Source: Mayfieldus sp963841445 (GTDB taxonomy: Bacteria; Actinomycetota; Thermoleophilia; Solirubrobacterales; 70-9). From it: 64,000 nt of DNA. Positions 1-7,866 of this stretch are shown here, in pieces. Under the pieces are notes generated by a model. The model saw only the letters and a list, made by a program, of their open reading frames with translations. It made no database searches and was not told the origin of the DNA. Both the position numbers and the translations under genes were made by a program. Location of the stretch: contig CAWJCP010000002.1 in assembly GCA_963841445.1 (NCBI GenBank), positions 1,488,001-1,552,000 on the forward strand. Direction: 5' to 3'. The number at the start of each line of letters is the position of its first letter. Position 1 is the first letter of the stretch.

Positions 1-1
1 G

Positions 2-592
2 ATCGTGCAGAGCTTCGCGGGCTGGCCGACCATTCGCGAGGGCGCCGCGGTCAAGACCGAGGAGGACCCCCTCGACCCCAATCCGCCGAAGTGGATGCGG
101 GAGTCGATGGTGGCGTTTCGCCACCTCGAACGGACGGTGCCGGCGGCGGAGGGCCTCGAGGGCGTCGTCCTGCGCTACGGCGGTCTGTACGGGCCGGGCA
201 CCGGGATGGGGTCGAGCGAGGTGCTCGAGCTGTTCCGGAAGCGCCGGTTCCCGATCGTGGGCGACGGCGCCGGCGTATGGTCATTCGTCCATGTCAAAGA
301 CGCCGCGTCGGCCACCGTCGCCGCGCTCGACAACGGGGCACCTGGCATCTACAACGTCGTCGACGACGAGCCGGCGCCGGCCCGGGACTGGATCCCCTAC
401 CTGGCGGAGGTGGTCGGCGCAAAGCCTCCCCGGCGGATACCGGCGTGGCTCGGCCGGATCGTCGCGGGCGAGGTCCCGGTGATGATGATGACCAGCGCCC
501 GCGGCTCCTCGAACGAGAAGGCGAAGCGCGAGCTCCACTGGCATCCCCGCTATCAGAGCTGGCGCGAGGGTTTCGCGAACGGGATGGCCTGA
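2..592 (+). CDS. NAD-dependent epimerase/dehydratase family protein, C-terminal part (start outside window)
   Basis: The frame is open at the window edge, so the Rossmann nucleotide-binding half lies outside and only about 196 residues are visible. They fit the substrate-binding half of extended short-chain dehydrogenases: an LRYGGLYGPG segment, a FVHVKDAA motif, GIYNVVDDEP, and a C-terminal PRYQSWREGF end. The substrate cannot be named. The stop codon is 2 bp before the ATG of the ECF41-type sigma factor, so the two genes are probably co-transcribed. Epimerases are one of the three enzyme classes (carboxymuconolactone decarboxylases, oxidoreductases, epimerases) known to be linked to ECF41 sigma factors, which supports a functional connection. 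Confidence 0.85.
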   Translation: MVQSFAGWPTIREGAAVKTEEDPLDPNPPKWMRESMVAFRHLERTVPAAEGLEGVVLRYGGLYGPGTGMGSSEVLELFRKRRFPIVGDGAGVWSFVHVKDAASATVAALDNGAPGIYNVVDDEPAPARDWIPYLAEVVGAKPPRRIPAWLGRIVAGEVPVMMMTSARGSSNEKAKRELHWHPRYQSWREGFANGMA

Positions 593-594
593 CC

Positions 595-1518
595 ATGGAA
601 GCGACGATGTTCGAGGAGCTGCGGCCGAAGGCGTTCGGCGTTGCCTACCGGCTGCTCGGCAGCGTCAGCGAGGCGGAGGACGTGGTCCAGGAGGCCTTCC
701 TCCGCCTCTACCGCGCGTTCGAGGAGGGCGAGCAGATCGAGTCGCCCGAGGCCTACCTGGTCACGGTGACCACCCGCCTCGGAATCGACGAGCTGCGTTC
801 GGCGCGGGCCCGCCGCGAGGTCTACGTCGGCGAGTGGTTGCCCGAGCCCATCCTCACCACCGAGGACGACGATCCCGCCCGTCACGCCGAGATCGCTGAG
901 TCGCTCTCGGTTGGCCTGCTCGTCGTGCTCGAGACCCTCTCACCCGAGCAGCGCGCCGTCTTCTTGCTGCGCGAGGTCTTCGACTATCCCTACGAGCGCA
1001 TCGCCGAGATCCTCGGCAAGAGCGTGGACGCCACCCGCAAGCTTGCCAGCCGCGCCCGCGAGCACGTCGGCGAGCGGGAGCCCCGCTTCGAGACGAGCCG
1101 CGAACAGCGCGAGCGGCTCGTCCACCGCTTCGTCGATGCCTTCGAGCAGGGAAACCTCGGGGCGCTCGAGGGTCTGCTCGCCGCGGACGCCGCCCTGCGC
1201 GGCGATGGCGGCGGCAAGGTGCCGGCGCTTGCGCGGACAATCCGCGGGAGGCTCACCGTCGCGCGCCAGCTGCGGACCTTCTCCCGGCTTGCCGAGCGCG
1301 TTGGGATCGTCGCCTTCCGCGAGGTCGAGGTGAACGGTGAGCCGGGACTGGTCACGCTCGACGCCGAGGGCAAGCTCGTCAATGTGATGGCGATCGAGAT
1401 CCGCGCCGGCCAGATCCTGTCCGTGAACTCGATCGTCAATCCCGACAAGCTGCGACACCTCGGCCCGATCAGCGACCTGCCGGCGCAATTTCAAGGGTTT
1501 CAGCGGGACGCCGGGTGA
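595..1518 (+). CDS. ECF41-family RNA polymerase sigma factor with C-terminal SnoaL-like extension
   Basis: The 307-residue protein has sigma-70 region 2 at about residues 5-75 (GSVSEAEDVVQEAF), region 4 at about 105-160 (LSPEQRAVFLLREVF, then YERIAEILGKS), and a long C-terminal extension. The extension carries the two signatures of group ECF41: DGGGK at 204-208 and NPDKL at 282-286. In this group the fused SnoaL-like domain replaces a separate anti-sigma factor and modulates activity; no anti-sigma gene is seen here. ATG at 595 was chosen because it lies 2 bp after the upstream stop and begins the conserved FEELRPKAFGVAYRLLGS block. Its likely targets are the flanking epimerase and NmrA-like genes. 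Confidence 0.92.
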   Translation: MEATMFEELRPKAFGVAYRLLGSVSEAEDVVQEAFLRLYRAFEEGEQIESPEAYLVTVTTRLGIDELRSARARREVYVGEWLPEPILTTEDDDPARHAEIAESLSVGLLVVLETLSPEQRAVFLLREVFDYPYERIAEILGKSVDATRKLASRAREHVGEREPRFETSREQRERLVHRFVDAFEQGNLGALEGLLAADAALRGDGGGKVPALARTIRGRLTVARQLRTFSRLAERVGIVAFREVEVNGEPGLVTLDAEGKLVNVMAIEIRAGQILSVNSIVNPDKLRHLGPISDLPAQFQGFQRDAG

Positions 1519-1587
1519 TGCCGGCGTCGAGCGATCCGCCGATCAATGTTGCCGGCGCCGAGCCGCCGGCGCTGGAAAGGAAGAACC

Positions 1588-2358
1588 ATGCAGACCGAAA
1601 ACAGCAGCCAGAGGATCGCCGTCACCGGAGCCACCGGCCGGGTCGGATCGCCTCTCGTTGAGATCCTCGAGCAGCGCGGACACGACGTGGTCCCGATCGC
1701 GCGTTCTGAGGGTGTCGACGTGGTCAGCGGCGAAGGTCTCGACGCGGCGCTCGCCGGGGTCGAGACGATCATCGATGCGGCCACCGGGCCTTCGCCCGAT
1801 CAGGACGAGGCGACCGCCTTCTTCTCCGCATCGGCACGCAATCTCCAGCGAGTCGGCGCAGCAGCAGGGGTGAAGCGGATCGTCCTCGTCTCGATCATCG
1901 GCATCGACAAGTTTCAGGGCGGCTACAACGCGGCGAAGATGGCTCAGGAGCAGACCCTGCTCGAAGGCCCGCTCCCGGTCCGGATCGTCCGCGCGGCCCA
2001 GTTCCACGAGTTCGTCGATCAGCTCGTCGGGTGGATGATCCAGGACGACGTTGCCTACCTGCCCGAGTTCCAAACGCAGCTCGTGGCCGCCCGCGTCGTC
2101 GCCGAAGCTCTTGCCGACGCAGCGGAGGAGCCGGAGATCCAGAACGGCATGATCACCGAGATCGCCGGGCCGCAGGCGGAGGGTCTCGCGGATGCGGCCG
2201 CCGCGCTCTTCGCCAGCCGAGGTGACTCGGTCGAGATCCGCGAGGTCCGCCAGCCCGACGATCCGGACGCCGCGGCCTATGCGGAGGGCGCTGCGCTGCC
2301 CAACCCGGGCGCAAAGCTCGCCGGCCCCAGCTTCGAGGAATGGCTCGCGGCGGCCTAG
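1588..2358 (+). CDS. NmrA-like NAD(P)-binding oxidoreductase
   Basis: The 256-residue atypical short-chain dehydrogenase has the N-terminal dinucleotide motif VTGATGRVG followed by a second strand ending in IARSEGVDV. The classical YxxxK pair is not obvious, as is usual for NmrA-like and SDR-a5/a6 members that act as redox sensors or quinone/isoflavone-type reductases. The start is ATG 1588, preceded by GGAAAGGAAG as ribosome-binding site, not an upstream in-frame ATG. It lies 69 bp downstream of the ECF41-type sigma factor on the same strand and fits the oxidoreductase role of ECF41-linked genes. The natural substrate is unknown. Confidence 0.85.
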   Translation: MQTENSSQRIAVTGATGRVGSPLVEILEQRGHDVVPIARSEGVDVVSGEGLDAALAGVETIIDAATGPSPDQDEATAFFSASARNLQRVGAAAGVKRIVLVSIIGIDKFQGGYNAAKMAQEQTLLEGPLPVRIVRAAQFHEFVDQLVGWMIQDDVAYLPEFQTQLVAARVVAEALADAAEEPEIQNGMITEIAGPQAEGLADAAAALFASRGDSVEIREVRQPDDPDAAAYAEGAALPNPGAKLAGPSFEEWLAAA

Positions 2359-2424
2359 GCGGAAGCTCGAACACAGACCCGGCGCCGACGTCCCTGATGT
2401 GGATCCCGGGTTTTGACACTACAA

Positions 2425-2492
2425 AGCGGAGGGGGTGGGATTCGAACCCACGAAGGACCCGAAGGCCCTTAACGGTTTTCGAGACCGCCCCG
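2425..2492 (-). repeat. tRNA-Ser(CGA) 3' fragment (attachment-site-like copy)
   Basis: These 68 bases are identical to 4298-4365. On the minus strand they contain the anticodon arm with anticodon CGA, the variable arm, the T arm and the 3' acceptor strand, but the D arm and 5' acceptor strand are missing, so this is not a functional tRNA. Identity stops abruptly at 2492/2493. Confidence 0.85.
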
Positions 2493-2658
2493 GTTCCACA
2501 CTTTTTCCCTGCAAATCGCCATGTAGGGTTTCGCTTTGCGCCATGATTTGCGCCAGTTTTTGAGGACCGGCATCTGGCGCTACGTTCGAACTCGTCCAGG
2601 GAGTCTCGCCCTGCGCTGCGGCCTTCGGCTTTGGATGAGAGCGGAAGCGGCACTGTCG

Positions 2659-3430
2659 CTACCCCTGCTCGCGCCAGGCGCCCGACGCGTACTCGTCGAG
2701 GCCGCGGAACATCTCGCCGGTCTTGAGCGTGGCCATCCCGTGGCGGTACTCGTTCGCAAGCGCGTCATCGAGCGTGAGCGGCCACTGCTCGTAGGAGGCG
2801 CGCCTATCGCTCCGCAGCGCGGCCTGGGGACGGCCAGCGATCTCGTGGGCCGGGGCAGTCGCCTCCGGCAGCGCTCGGCCGGTTGGCACGACGCGGTTCG
2901 CCAGGCCCATGCGGAGCGCCTCCCGCCGCCAACCCCGCGGCCGGTGAGGATCAGGTGCGCGTGGCTGTGACCGATCAGCCGGGCCTGGCGGATCGTTCCC
3001 CCGTCCATCAGCGGGATGCCCCAACGGCGGCAGTAGACGCCGAAGACCGCGTCCTCGACGGCCACGCGCAGGTCGCACCAAATGGCGAGCTCGAGGCCTC
3101 CGGCCACAGCGTTGCCCTCGACGGCGGCGATCACCGGCTTGCTCAGGAGCATCCCCGTCGGACCGACCGGCCCGTCGCCGTCCGGCTCCGCCCGGCTCGC
3201 CCATGGCGCGCCGGGCTCTCGCATCGCTTTCAGGTCCGCGCCCGCGCAGAACTTGCCGCTTGCGCCCGTCAGCACAGCTACCGCGAGCGACTCGTCGGCG
3301 TCGAAGCGCCGGAACGCATCGGCCAGTGCCTCAGCCGTCGGCCGTCGACCGCGTTGGCAACGTCGGACCGGTCGATCGTGACGACCGTGACCGGCCCAAC
3401 CGGCCCGTCGGTCTCGTAGCGAACGCTCAT
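2659..3430 (-). pseudogene. Enoyl-CoA hydratase/isomerase (crotonase) family, two frameshifts
   Basis: Three consecutive frames together give a near-complete crotonase. It begins with MSVRYETDGPVGPVTVVTID at 3430, shifts frame near 3335 after DVANAVDG, continues with VLTGASGKFCAGADLKAMRE (oxyanion-hole region) and VEGNAVAGGLELAIWCD, then shifts again near 2925 at a GGCGGCGGG run and ends with EALRMGLANRVV and a C-terminal helix region. Each break is explained by a one- or two-base change in a short G/C run. The family hydrates or isomerises acyl-CoA thioesters in the cytosol. The gene lies inside the tRNA-bounded segment, so real decay is plausible, but a sequence error cannot be excluded. 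Confidence 0.8.
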
Positions 3431-3502
3431 CTGGTCATCTGCGCCGAGGGTGATTGGTCGCACTGTTGCCTAGTTGACCCAGGCACCCTAATTGCGGATG
3501 CT

Positions 3503-4000
3503 ATGCGGGTGGACCCCAACCTGCAGAGCTCCCTTCGCGGCGCTGTCGAGGCACTCCGCGACCTCGCTGCACGCTTTGTCAGCTTGCCGGGCGCCCTCAA
3601 GCTCTCGAGCGTGGGGGCCGCGGTGCTGGTCTTCGGAGCGCTGACGCCGTGGGAGAAGTCCGGGGGCGACGCGCTGGGCGCGCCGACTACCTACCAACTC
3701 GGCGTTGAGTTCAATGGCGGGGCGATCACCGTGGCCATCGGCCTGCTAGCCGCATTTCTGCTTGCGGCAACTGCTCAGCGCAACAGCAGCCAGCGAGGAG
3801 GAGAGGCGGGGCTTGGCTTGGTCGCAATCGGCATAGTCGCTGCAGAGCTAATTCAGATCGTGAGCCTGCCAAGCGTCGACGGTCACACTTTGAACTCCGT
3901 TTCCTGGGGCCTTTACATCAGCGGGGCCGGGGCGGTGATGCTGCTCCTTGGCGGAGTTGCCCTCCTCGGAAACAGCGACAGTCGTGCGGAGGCGAACTGA
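3503..4000 (+). CDS. Hypothetical four-helix membrane protein
   Basis: The 165-residue protein has a short polar N-terminus and four hydrophobic stretches: about LSSVGAAVLVFGALTPW, AITVAIGLLAAFLLAATA, GLGLVAIGIVAAELIQIV and a final one around GAGAVMLLLGGVALL. The tail is short and charged. The ATG at 3503 is the first clear methionine after in-frame upstream sequence that lacks coding character. I recognise no family. Its base composition looks somewhat less GC-rich than the flanking housekeeping genes, which fits its position inside the tRNA-bounded segment. Confidence 0.65.
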   Translation: MRVDPNLQSSLRGAVEALRDLAARFVSLPGALKLSSVGAAVLVFGALTPWEKSGGDALGAPTTYQLGVEFNGGAITVAIGLLAAFLLAATAQRNSSQRGGEAGLGLVAIGIVAAELIQIVSLPSVDGHTLNSVSWGLYISGAGAVMLLLGGVALLGNSDSRAEAN

Positions 4001-4297
4001 CCTTCTCCACCAGGGGCTAGGAGGAGGAGCGGCTTGGGGGCGACCCGGATCAAACCGCCAACCGCCTGGGCCACTAGCCACCATCCACGCGTAGCACTCA
4101 TATTTAGCGCTCGGCAAGACAGGAGTAGACATCAAGAGATCCTGTCGGCTGGTTCTGTCCGCGCTCGGGGATTGTCGGGGGAATGAAACCCCCGCCAAAC
4201 GGGCTTTCGCTGGCCTTCGTTGACCCACCGATGATTTTCGGCATGGCGCCCGGAGCGAGCCGAATCCTGCTTTACAAAGCGGATTCCGGCTCTTTCT
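4001..4297. other. Non-coding end of the tRNA-bounded segment
   Basis: About 300 bases with no convincing gene on either strand. The stretch has less GC than its surroundings and contains a CCCCCG-type run and TACAAAGCGGA at 4273-4283, which is repeated beside the other end of the segment. No integrase fragment was recognised. Confidence 0.5.
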
Positions 4298-4365
4298 AGC
4301 GGAGGGGGTGGGATTCGAACCCACGAAGGACCCGAAGGCCCTTAACGGTTTTCGAGACCGCCCCG
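4298..4365 (-). repeat. 68 bp direct repeat within tRNA-Ser(CGA) (second attachment-site-like copy)
   Basis: Identical to 2425-2492. Here the sequence forms part of the complete tRNA gene and continues into a normal D arm and 5' acceptor strand, so this end restored a functional tRNA. Confidence 0.85.
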
Positions 4366-4388
4366 TTCAACCACTCCGGCACCCCTCC
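4300..4388 (-). tRNA. tRNA-Ser(CGA)
   Basis: A complete 89-nt class II tRNA on the minus strand. The acceptor pairs GGAGGGG with CCCCTCC, the discriminator is G, the anticodon loop reads CTCGAAA (anticodon CGA, codon UCG), there is a long variable arm, and the T loop is GTTCGAATCCC-like. CCA is not encoded. Its 3' portion is duplicated 1.9 kb away, marking it as an integration site. Confidence 0.95.
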
Positions 4389-4430
4389 GGGACAGCCGCG
4401 CAAGGGTAGCGGCGCGCTCACGCAGTTGAG

Positions 4431-4517
4431 CGGAGAGGGTGGGATTCGAACCCACGAGGCGGTAACCCGCCCACGCGCTTTCCAAGCGCGCTCCTTAAGC
4501 CACTCGGACACCTCTCC
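4431..4517 (-). tRNA. tRNA-Ser(GGA)
   Basis: A complete 87-nt class II tRNA. The acceptor pairs GGAGAGG with CCTCTCC, the anticodon loop is TTGGAAA (anticodon GGA, codons UCC/UCU) on a CGCGC/GCGCG stem, and there is a long variable arm. It lies 42 bp from tRNA-Ser(CGA) in the same orientation, so the two may form one transcript. Confidence 0.95.
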
Positions 4518-4564
4518 GGGCTTCGACAAAGGGTATCCCGCCAGGTGGAAGAGAATGACCGACC

Positions 4565-5932
4565 GTGACCGGCGCTGATCCCAACGACCCGGGCCTGCTC
4601 GAGGCCGCCGAGGTGAGCCTGCTCAGCGACCTCTACGAGCTGACCATGGCGGCCAGCTATCACCGCGAAAGGCTGGACCGCCCGGCGGTCTTCGAGCTTT
4701 TCGCCCGCCATCTTCCTCCCCACCGCAGCTGGCTGATGGCGGCCGGGATCGGGCCCTCGCTGCGGCTGATCCGCGCAATGCGCTTCGGCAAGGACGAGCT
4801 CGCCTACCTGGAGAAGCTCGGCTTCGAGGCGCGGTTCCTCGACTATCTCGCCGGCTTTCGCTTTCGCGGCGACGTCGCCGCGATCCCGGAGGGATCGCTC
4901 TGCTTCGCCGAGGAGCCGCTTGTGCAGGTGACCGGGAGCCGCATCGAGGCGCAGCTGCTCGAGACCCTGCTGCTCAACCAGGTCAACTTCCAGACCATGG
5001 TCGCCACGAAGGCGGCGCGGGTGGTGCTGGCGGCCGGCGGCGGCGAACCGGGTTTCGGGGAGCGGGTGATCGACTTCTCACCGCGCCGCGACCACGGCAT
5101 CGACGCGGCGATGAAGGTTGCGCGATGCGCGGCGATCGCCGGTTGCGCCGGCACCTCGAACGTCGCCGCGGCAAGGCGCTACGGCCTCACCGCGATGGGC
5201 ACGATGGCGCACTCCTACGTGCTCTCGTTCCGCGATGAGAAGGAGGCGTTCAGCGCGTTCTTGCGAGCCTTCCCGCAGCGCGGGGTGCTGCTCGTCGATA
5301 CCTTCGACGTCGTGACCGGGGTGACGGCGGCAATCGAAGCGGCGCGGGACACCGGTACCCAGCTGCGGGGCGTGCGGATCGATTCCGGCGATCTCGCGGC
5401 CTGTGCGGGGAGCGCCAGGCAGCTGCTCGACGCAGCGGGCATGAACGACGCCGAGGTTATCGTCAGCGGCGATCTCGAGGAGCGCAGGATCGCCGCGCTG
5501 GTCGGATCGGAGGCCCCGATCGACCGCTTCGGAGTCGGCACCGACCTCGGCACCAGCCGTGACTCGCCGGTCGTCAACGGCGTCTACAAGCTCGTCGCCG
5601 ACGCGGACCCCAACGGTGGCTGGCGTGGGGTTCAAAAGCTCTCCTCGGGCAAGCGGACCCTGCCGGGTCCGAAGCAGGTCCTGAGGCGCTTCGAGGGCGG
5701 AGAGATGGCCGGGGACGTCGTCGCCGCCGAGGGCGAAAGGGTCGAGGGCGAGCCGCTGCTGATCCCGGTGATGAAGGCGGGTGAGATCGTCGCCTCCGAG
5801 ACGATCGAGCAGATGCGCGAGCGCGCCGACTCCAGCCTGCGGACGCTGCCCGCATACCTGCGGCCGCCCGAGCCGGGCCGTGCCTATCCGGTCGAGCTCT
5901 CAGCGAAGCTGCGGGCTAGCGCCGGGCGCTGA
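4565..5932 (+). CDS. pncB: Nicotinate phosphoribosyltransferase
   Basis: The 455-residue enzyme forms nicotinate mononucleotide from nicotinate and PRPP, with ATP hydrolysis, in NAD salvage. Family features include the N-terminal LLSDLYELTMA motif, LLLNQVNFQTMVATKAAR, and DFSPRRDHG in the phosphate-binding region. GTMAHSYV carries His216, the probable autophosphorylated histidine, and VRIDSGDLAA and GVGTDLGTS follow as the PRPP/product site. Length is typical of the actinobacterial/Firmicutes type. The start is GTG 4565, shortly after the tRNA pair. Its end overlaps the convergent tadA gene by 17 bp. It has no visible NAD-pathway neighbours. Confidence 0.95.
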   Translation: MTGADPNDPGLLEAAEVSLLSDLYELTMAASYHRERLDRPAVFELFARHLPPHRSWLMAAGIGPSLRLIRAMRFGKDELAYLEKLGFEARFLDYLAGFRFRGDVAAIPEGSLCFAEEPLVQVTGSRIEAQLLETLLLNQVNFQTMVATKAARVVLAAGGGEPGFGERVIDFSPRRDHGIDAAMKVARCAAIAGCAGTSNVAAARRYGLTAMGTMAHSYVLSFRDEKEAFSAFLRAFPQRGVLLVDTFDVVTGVTAAIEAARDTGTQLRGVRIDSGDLAACAGSARQLLDAAGMNDAEVIVSGDLEERRIAALVGSEAPIDRFGVGTDLGTSRDSPVVNGVYKLVADADPNGGWRGVQKLSSGKRTLPGPKQVLRRFEGGEMAGDVVAAEGERVEGEPLLIPVMKAGEIVASETIEQMRERADSSLRTLPAYLRPPEPGRAYPVELSAKLRASAGR

Positions 5933-6380
5933 AGAAGGAGGAGAGAAGCTCGGCGCACTCGCTGCCGAGCACTCCAGCCTCGACCGCCGGGTGGTGGTTC
6001 AAGGCCGGCTCGCCGAGCACGTCGAGGACGCTTCCGCCAGCGCCGGCCTTCGGGTCCTGCGCTCCAAAGACGACCCGCGCGATCCGCGCCAGCACGATCG
6101 CTCCGGCGCACATCGCGCAGGGTTCCAGCGTGACGTAGATCGTGGTGTCCTCGACCCGCCAGCCACCCAGGCGCTCGGCTGCTTCGCGCAGGGCGAGGAT
6201 CTCCGCATGCGCGGTCGGGTCGCCGCGCAGCTCGCGCTCGTTGCCGGCGGCCCCGATCGCCTCGCCGTCCCTGACCAGGACCGCACCGATCGGGACGTCA
6301 CCGTGCCGCGCAGCCCGGCGCGCGCACCCAATCGCTTCTCGCATCCAGGACTCGTCCGCCTTGGCGCTGGCATCGCCCAC
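5916..6380 (-). CDS. tadA: tRNA-specific adenosine deaminase
   Basis: The protein is about 154 residues and converts A34 to inosine in tRNA-Arg(ACG). Zinc ligands and the catalytic glutamate are visible: HAE (His58, Glu60) and PCAMC (Cys88, Cys91), in the order typical of the cytidine/deoxycytidylate deaminase fold. The frame stays open far upstream, so the start is uncertain: GTG 6380 gives normal family length, while ATG 6344 would remove 12 residues. The cognate substrate gene, tRNA-Arg(ACG), lies in this window at 44.1 kb. The 3' end overlaps pncB convergently by 17 bp. Confidence 0.93.
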   Translation of the reverse strand: MGDASAKADESWMREAIGCARRAARHGDVPIGAVLVRDGEAIGAAGNERELRGDPTAHAEILALREAAERLGGWRVEDTTIYVTLEPCAMCAGAIVLARIARVVFGAQDPKAGAGGSVLDVLGEPALNHHPAVEAGVLGSECAELLSSFFSARR

Positions 6381-6491
6381 AACGGTCAAGATAGAGGCGG
6401 GATCGGGAACGGCAACTTCATCGGCGGTCGGGTGTTTGAGATCGTGCCCGGCGACCGCGTCGGTGAATCCCACGGGGACCTCAGCAAGACC

Positions 6492-7838
6492 ATGAAAAGA
6501 CGAGCCCGCAGACTCGCCACAATCGCGATGCTCGCCATCGCGGCGCTGCCCGCGGCGCTCGCGATCTGCGCGCCGGCGTCGGCGCGGGTCCCAGGATCGG
6601 CGACGGCGCATGAGTTCGCTCCCGGCGAGCTGGTCGCGCGCTTCGATGGCCAGCGCTTCGGTCGCGCGGTGCGCCTGCCGCGGGGAGTCGGTGTCCACGA
6701 GGCGGTCAAGGCGCTGCGCTCGAACCCCGCGGTCGAATACGCGGTTCCGAACTTCATCGCCACCGCTTCCGGCCTTCCCAACGATCCGGGAACCGTGCCG
6801 CCGGCTCACGGCGCCCGCTCCGGCTGGGCGCAGCTGCAATGGAACTTCCTGCCCTGCGGCAGCCTCTGCGCCCCCGGCACGCCGGCGCTCGCGCAGCAGT
6901 CAGCGGGCGGGATCGACGCCCTCGGCGCCTGGAGGAACCTCCGCAAGGTCGGCCGCGGCGGGGGCAAGGGGGTCACCGTCGCCGTGCTCGACACCGGGGT
7001 CGCCTATCGGGACCGGGGCAGGCGGTTTCGCCGCAGCCCCGACTTCGGCTCCCACCAGTTCGTGCCCGGGTGGGACTTCGTCGGCAAGGACCCGCTGCCC
7101 CTCGACGTGAACGGCCACGGCACCCACACGGCCGGGACGATCGGCGAGAAGACAAACAACCACATCGGTCTCACCGGGCTCGCCTTCGGCGCCAAGTTGA
7201 TGCCGGTGCGGGTCCTGAACGGAATCGGCAACGGGCGCGCCGACCGGATCGCGAAGGGGATCCGCTACGCCGCCAGGCACGGCGCCGACGTGATCAACAT
7301 GAGCTTCAACTTCGGCTGTGGCAACTCGGTTCCCCCGGTCGCGCAGGCGATGCGCTTCGCGAGCAGGCGGAAGGTGGTTCTGGTCGCCTCGACCGGCAAT
7401 GACGAACCGCGCGGCTGTGTGACGATGCCAGCCTCCGACCCGCGCGCGATCGCGGTCGGCGGAACAACGGAGGATGGCTGCCTGGGGGCTTATTCGAAGA
7501 TCAGCCCACGCGTCGACGTGGTGGCGCCAGGAGGTGGACTGCCCGGGCTCGGTTGCCCGCAGACGACTCAGGACCGTCCGATCTACCAGCTCACCTTCCG
7601 CGGCGGCTACCCGAAGCGGTTCGAGATCCCCAACTACTACGAGGGAACGTCGATGGCCGCCGCGCACGCATCCGGAGTTGCCGCACTGGTCATCGCCTCG
7701 GGCGTGATCGGCTCCCACCCGAGCCCGGCCCAGGTCCTGGCCCGGCTCCAGCAGACCGCCAGGGACCTCGGCCCGCCCGGTCGCGACAGCCAGTACGGCG
7801 CCGGTCTGATCGATGCCGCAGCCGCTACGGCTCCGTAG
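6492..7838 (+). CDS. Secreted subtilisin-like serine peptidase (S8 family)
   Basis: The 448-residue precursor has a signal peptide (KRRARRLAT, then a hydrophobic stretch ending near APASA), a short inhibitor-like propeptide (FAPGELVARF, then AVEYAVPNF) and a complete S8 catalytic domain. The triad is Asp167 (AVLDTGV), His209 (NGHGTHTAG) and Ser387 (GTSMAAAHASG), with Asn303 in TGND as the oxyanion residue. The start is ATG 6492 because the signal peptide begins there; the open frame upstream has no such character. It is predicted to act outside the cell as a broad endopeptidase. It is divergent from tadA and stands alone. Confidence 0.92.
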   Translation: MKRRARRLATIAMLAIAALPAALAICAPASARVPGSATAHEFAPGELVARFDGQRFGRAVRLPRGVGVHEAVKALRSNPAVEYAVPNFIATASGLPNDPGTVPPAHGARSGWAQLQWNFLPCGSLCAPGTPALAQQSAGGIDALGAWRNLRKVGRGGGKGVTVAVLDTGVAYRDRGRRFRRSPDFGSHQFVPGWDFVGKDPLPLDVNGHGTHTAGTIGEKTNNHIGLTGLAFGAKLMPVRVLNGIGNGRADRIAKGIRYAARHGADVINMSFNFGCGNSVPPVAQAMRFASRRKVVLVASTGNDEPRGCVTMPASDPRAIAVGGTTEDGCLGAYSKISPRVDVVAPGGGLPGLGCPQTTQDRPIYQLTFRGGYPKRFEIPNYYEGTSMAAAHASGVAALVIASGVIGSHPSPAQVLARLQQTARDLGPPGRDSQYGAGLIDAAAATAP

Positions 7839-7866
7839 CACTCGGCTGTTCACACATCTATTGCGG

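Larger units (their letters stand above)
2425..4365. mobile_element. Remnant of an element integrated at the 3' end of tRNA-Ser(CGA)
   Basis: A 68 bp sequence identical to the 3' two-thirds of tRNA-Ser(CGA), from just past the discriminator to the 5' side of the anticodon stem, occurs at 2425-2492 and again inside the intact tRNA gene at 4298-4365. The intact tRNA sits at one end and only its 3' fragment at the other, which is the geometry left by tyrosine-recombinase elements that integrate into tRNA 3' ends. The ~1.8 kb between holds a frameshifted crotonase gene, a small membrane-protein gene and about 300 bp without a gene. No integrase is present, so the element is a deletion remnant or was mobilised in trans. 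An 11 bp sequence, TACAAAGCGGA, occurs next to both ends (2420-2430 and 4273-4283). Confidence 0.75.

Noticed and set aside
3203..3502. Upstream extension of the membrane-protein frame at 3503
   Set aside because: It runs antisense to the crotonase remnant and has no coding character of its own.
2425..4365. A prophage
   Set aside because: The segment is too short and has no integrase, capsid or lysis gene; only the tRNA scar supports past integration.
4296..4529. A minus-strand reading frame across two tRNA genes
   Set aside because: It translates tRNA sequence; the tRNAs explain all of the conservation.
5781..6491. Upstream extension of the S8 peptidase frame at 6492
   Set aside because: It runs over tadA and the end of pncB, and the signal peptide starts at 6492.
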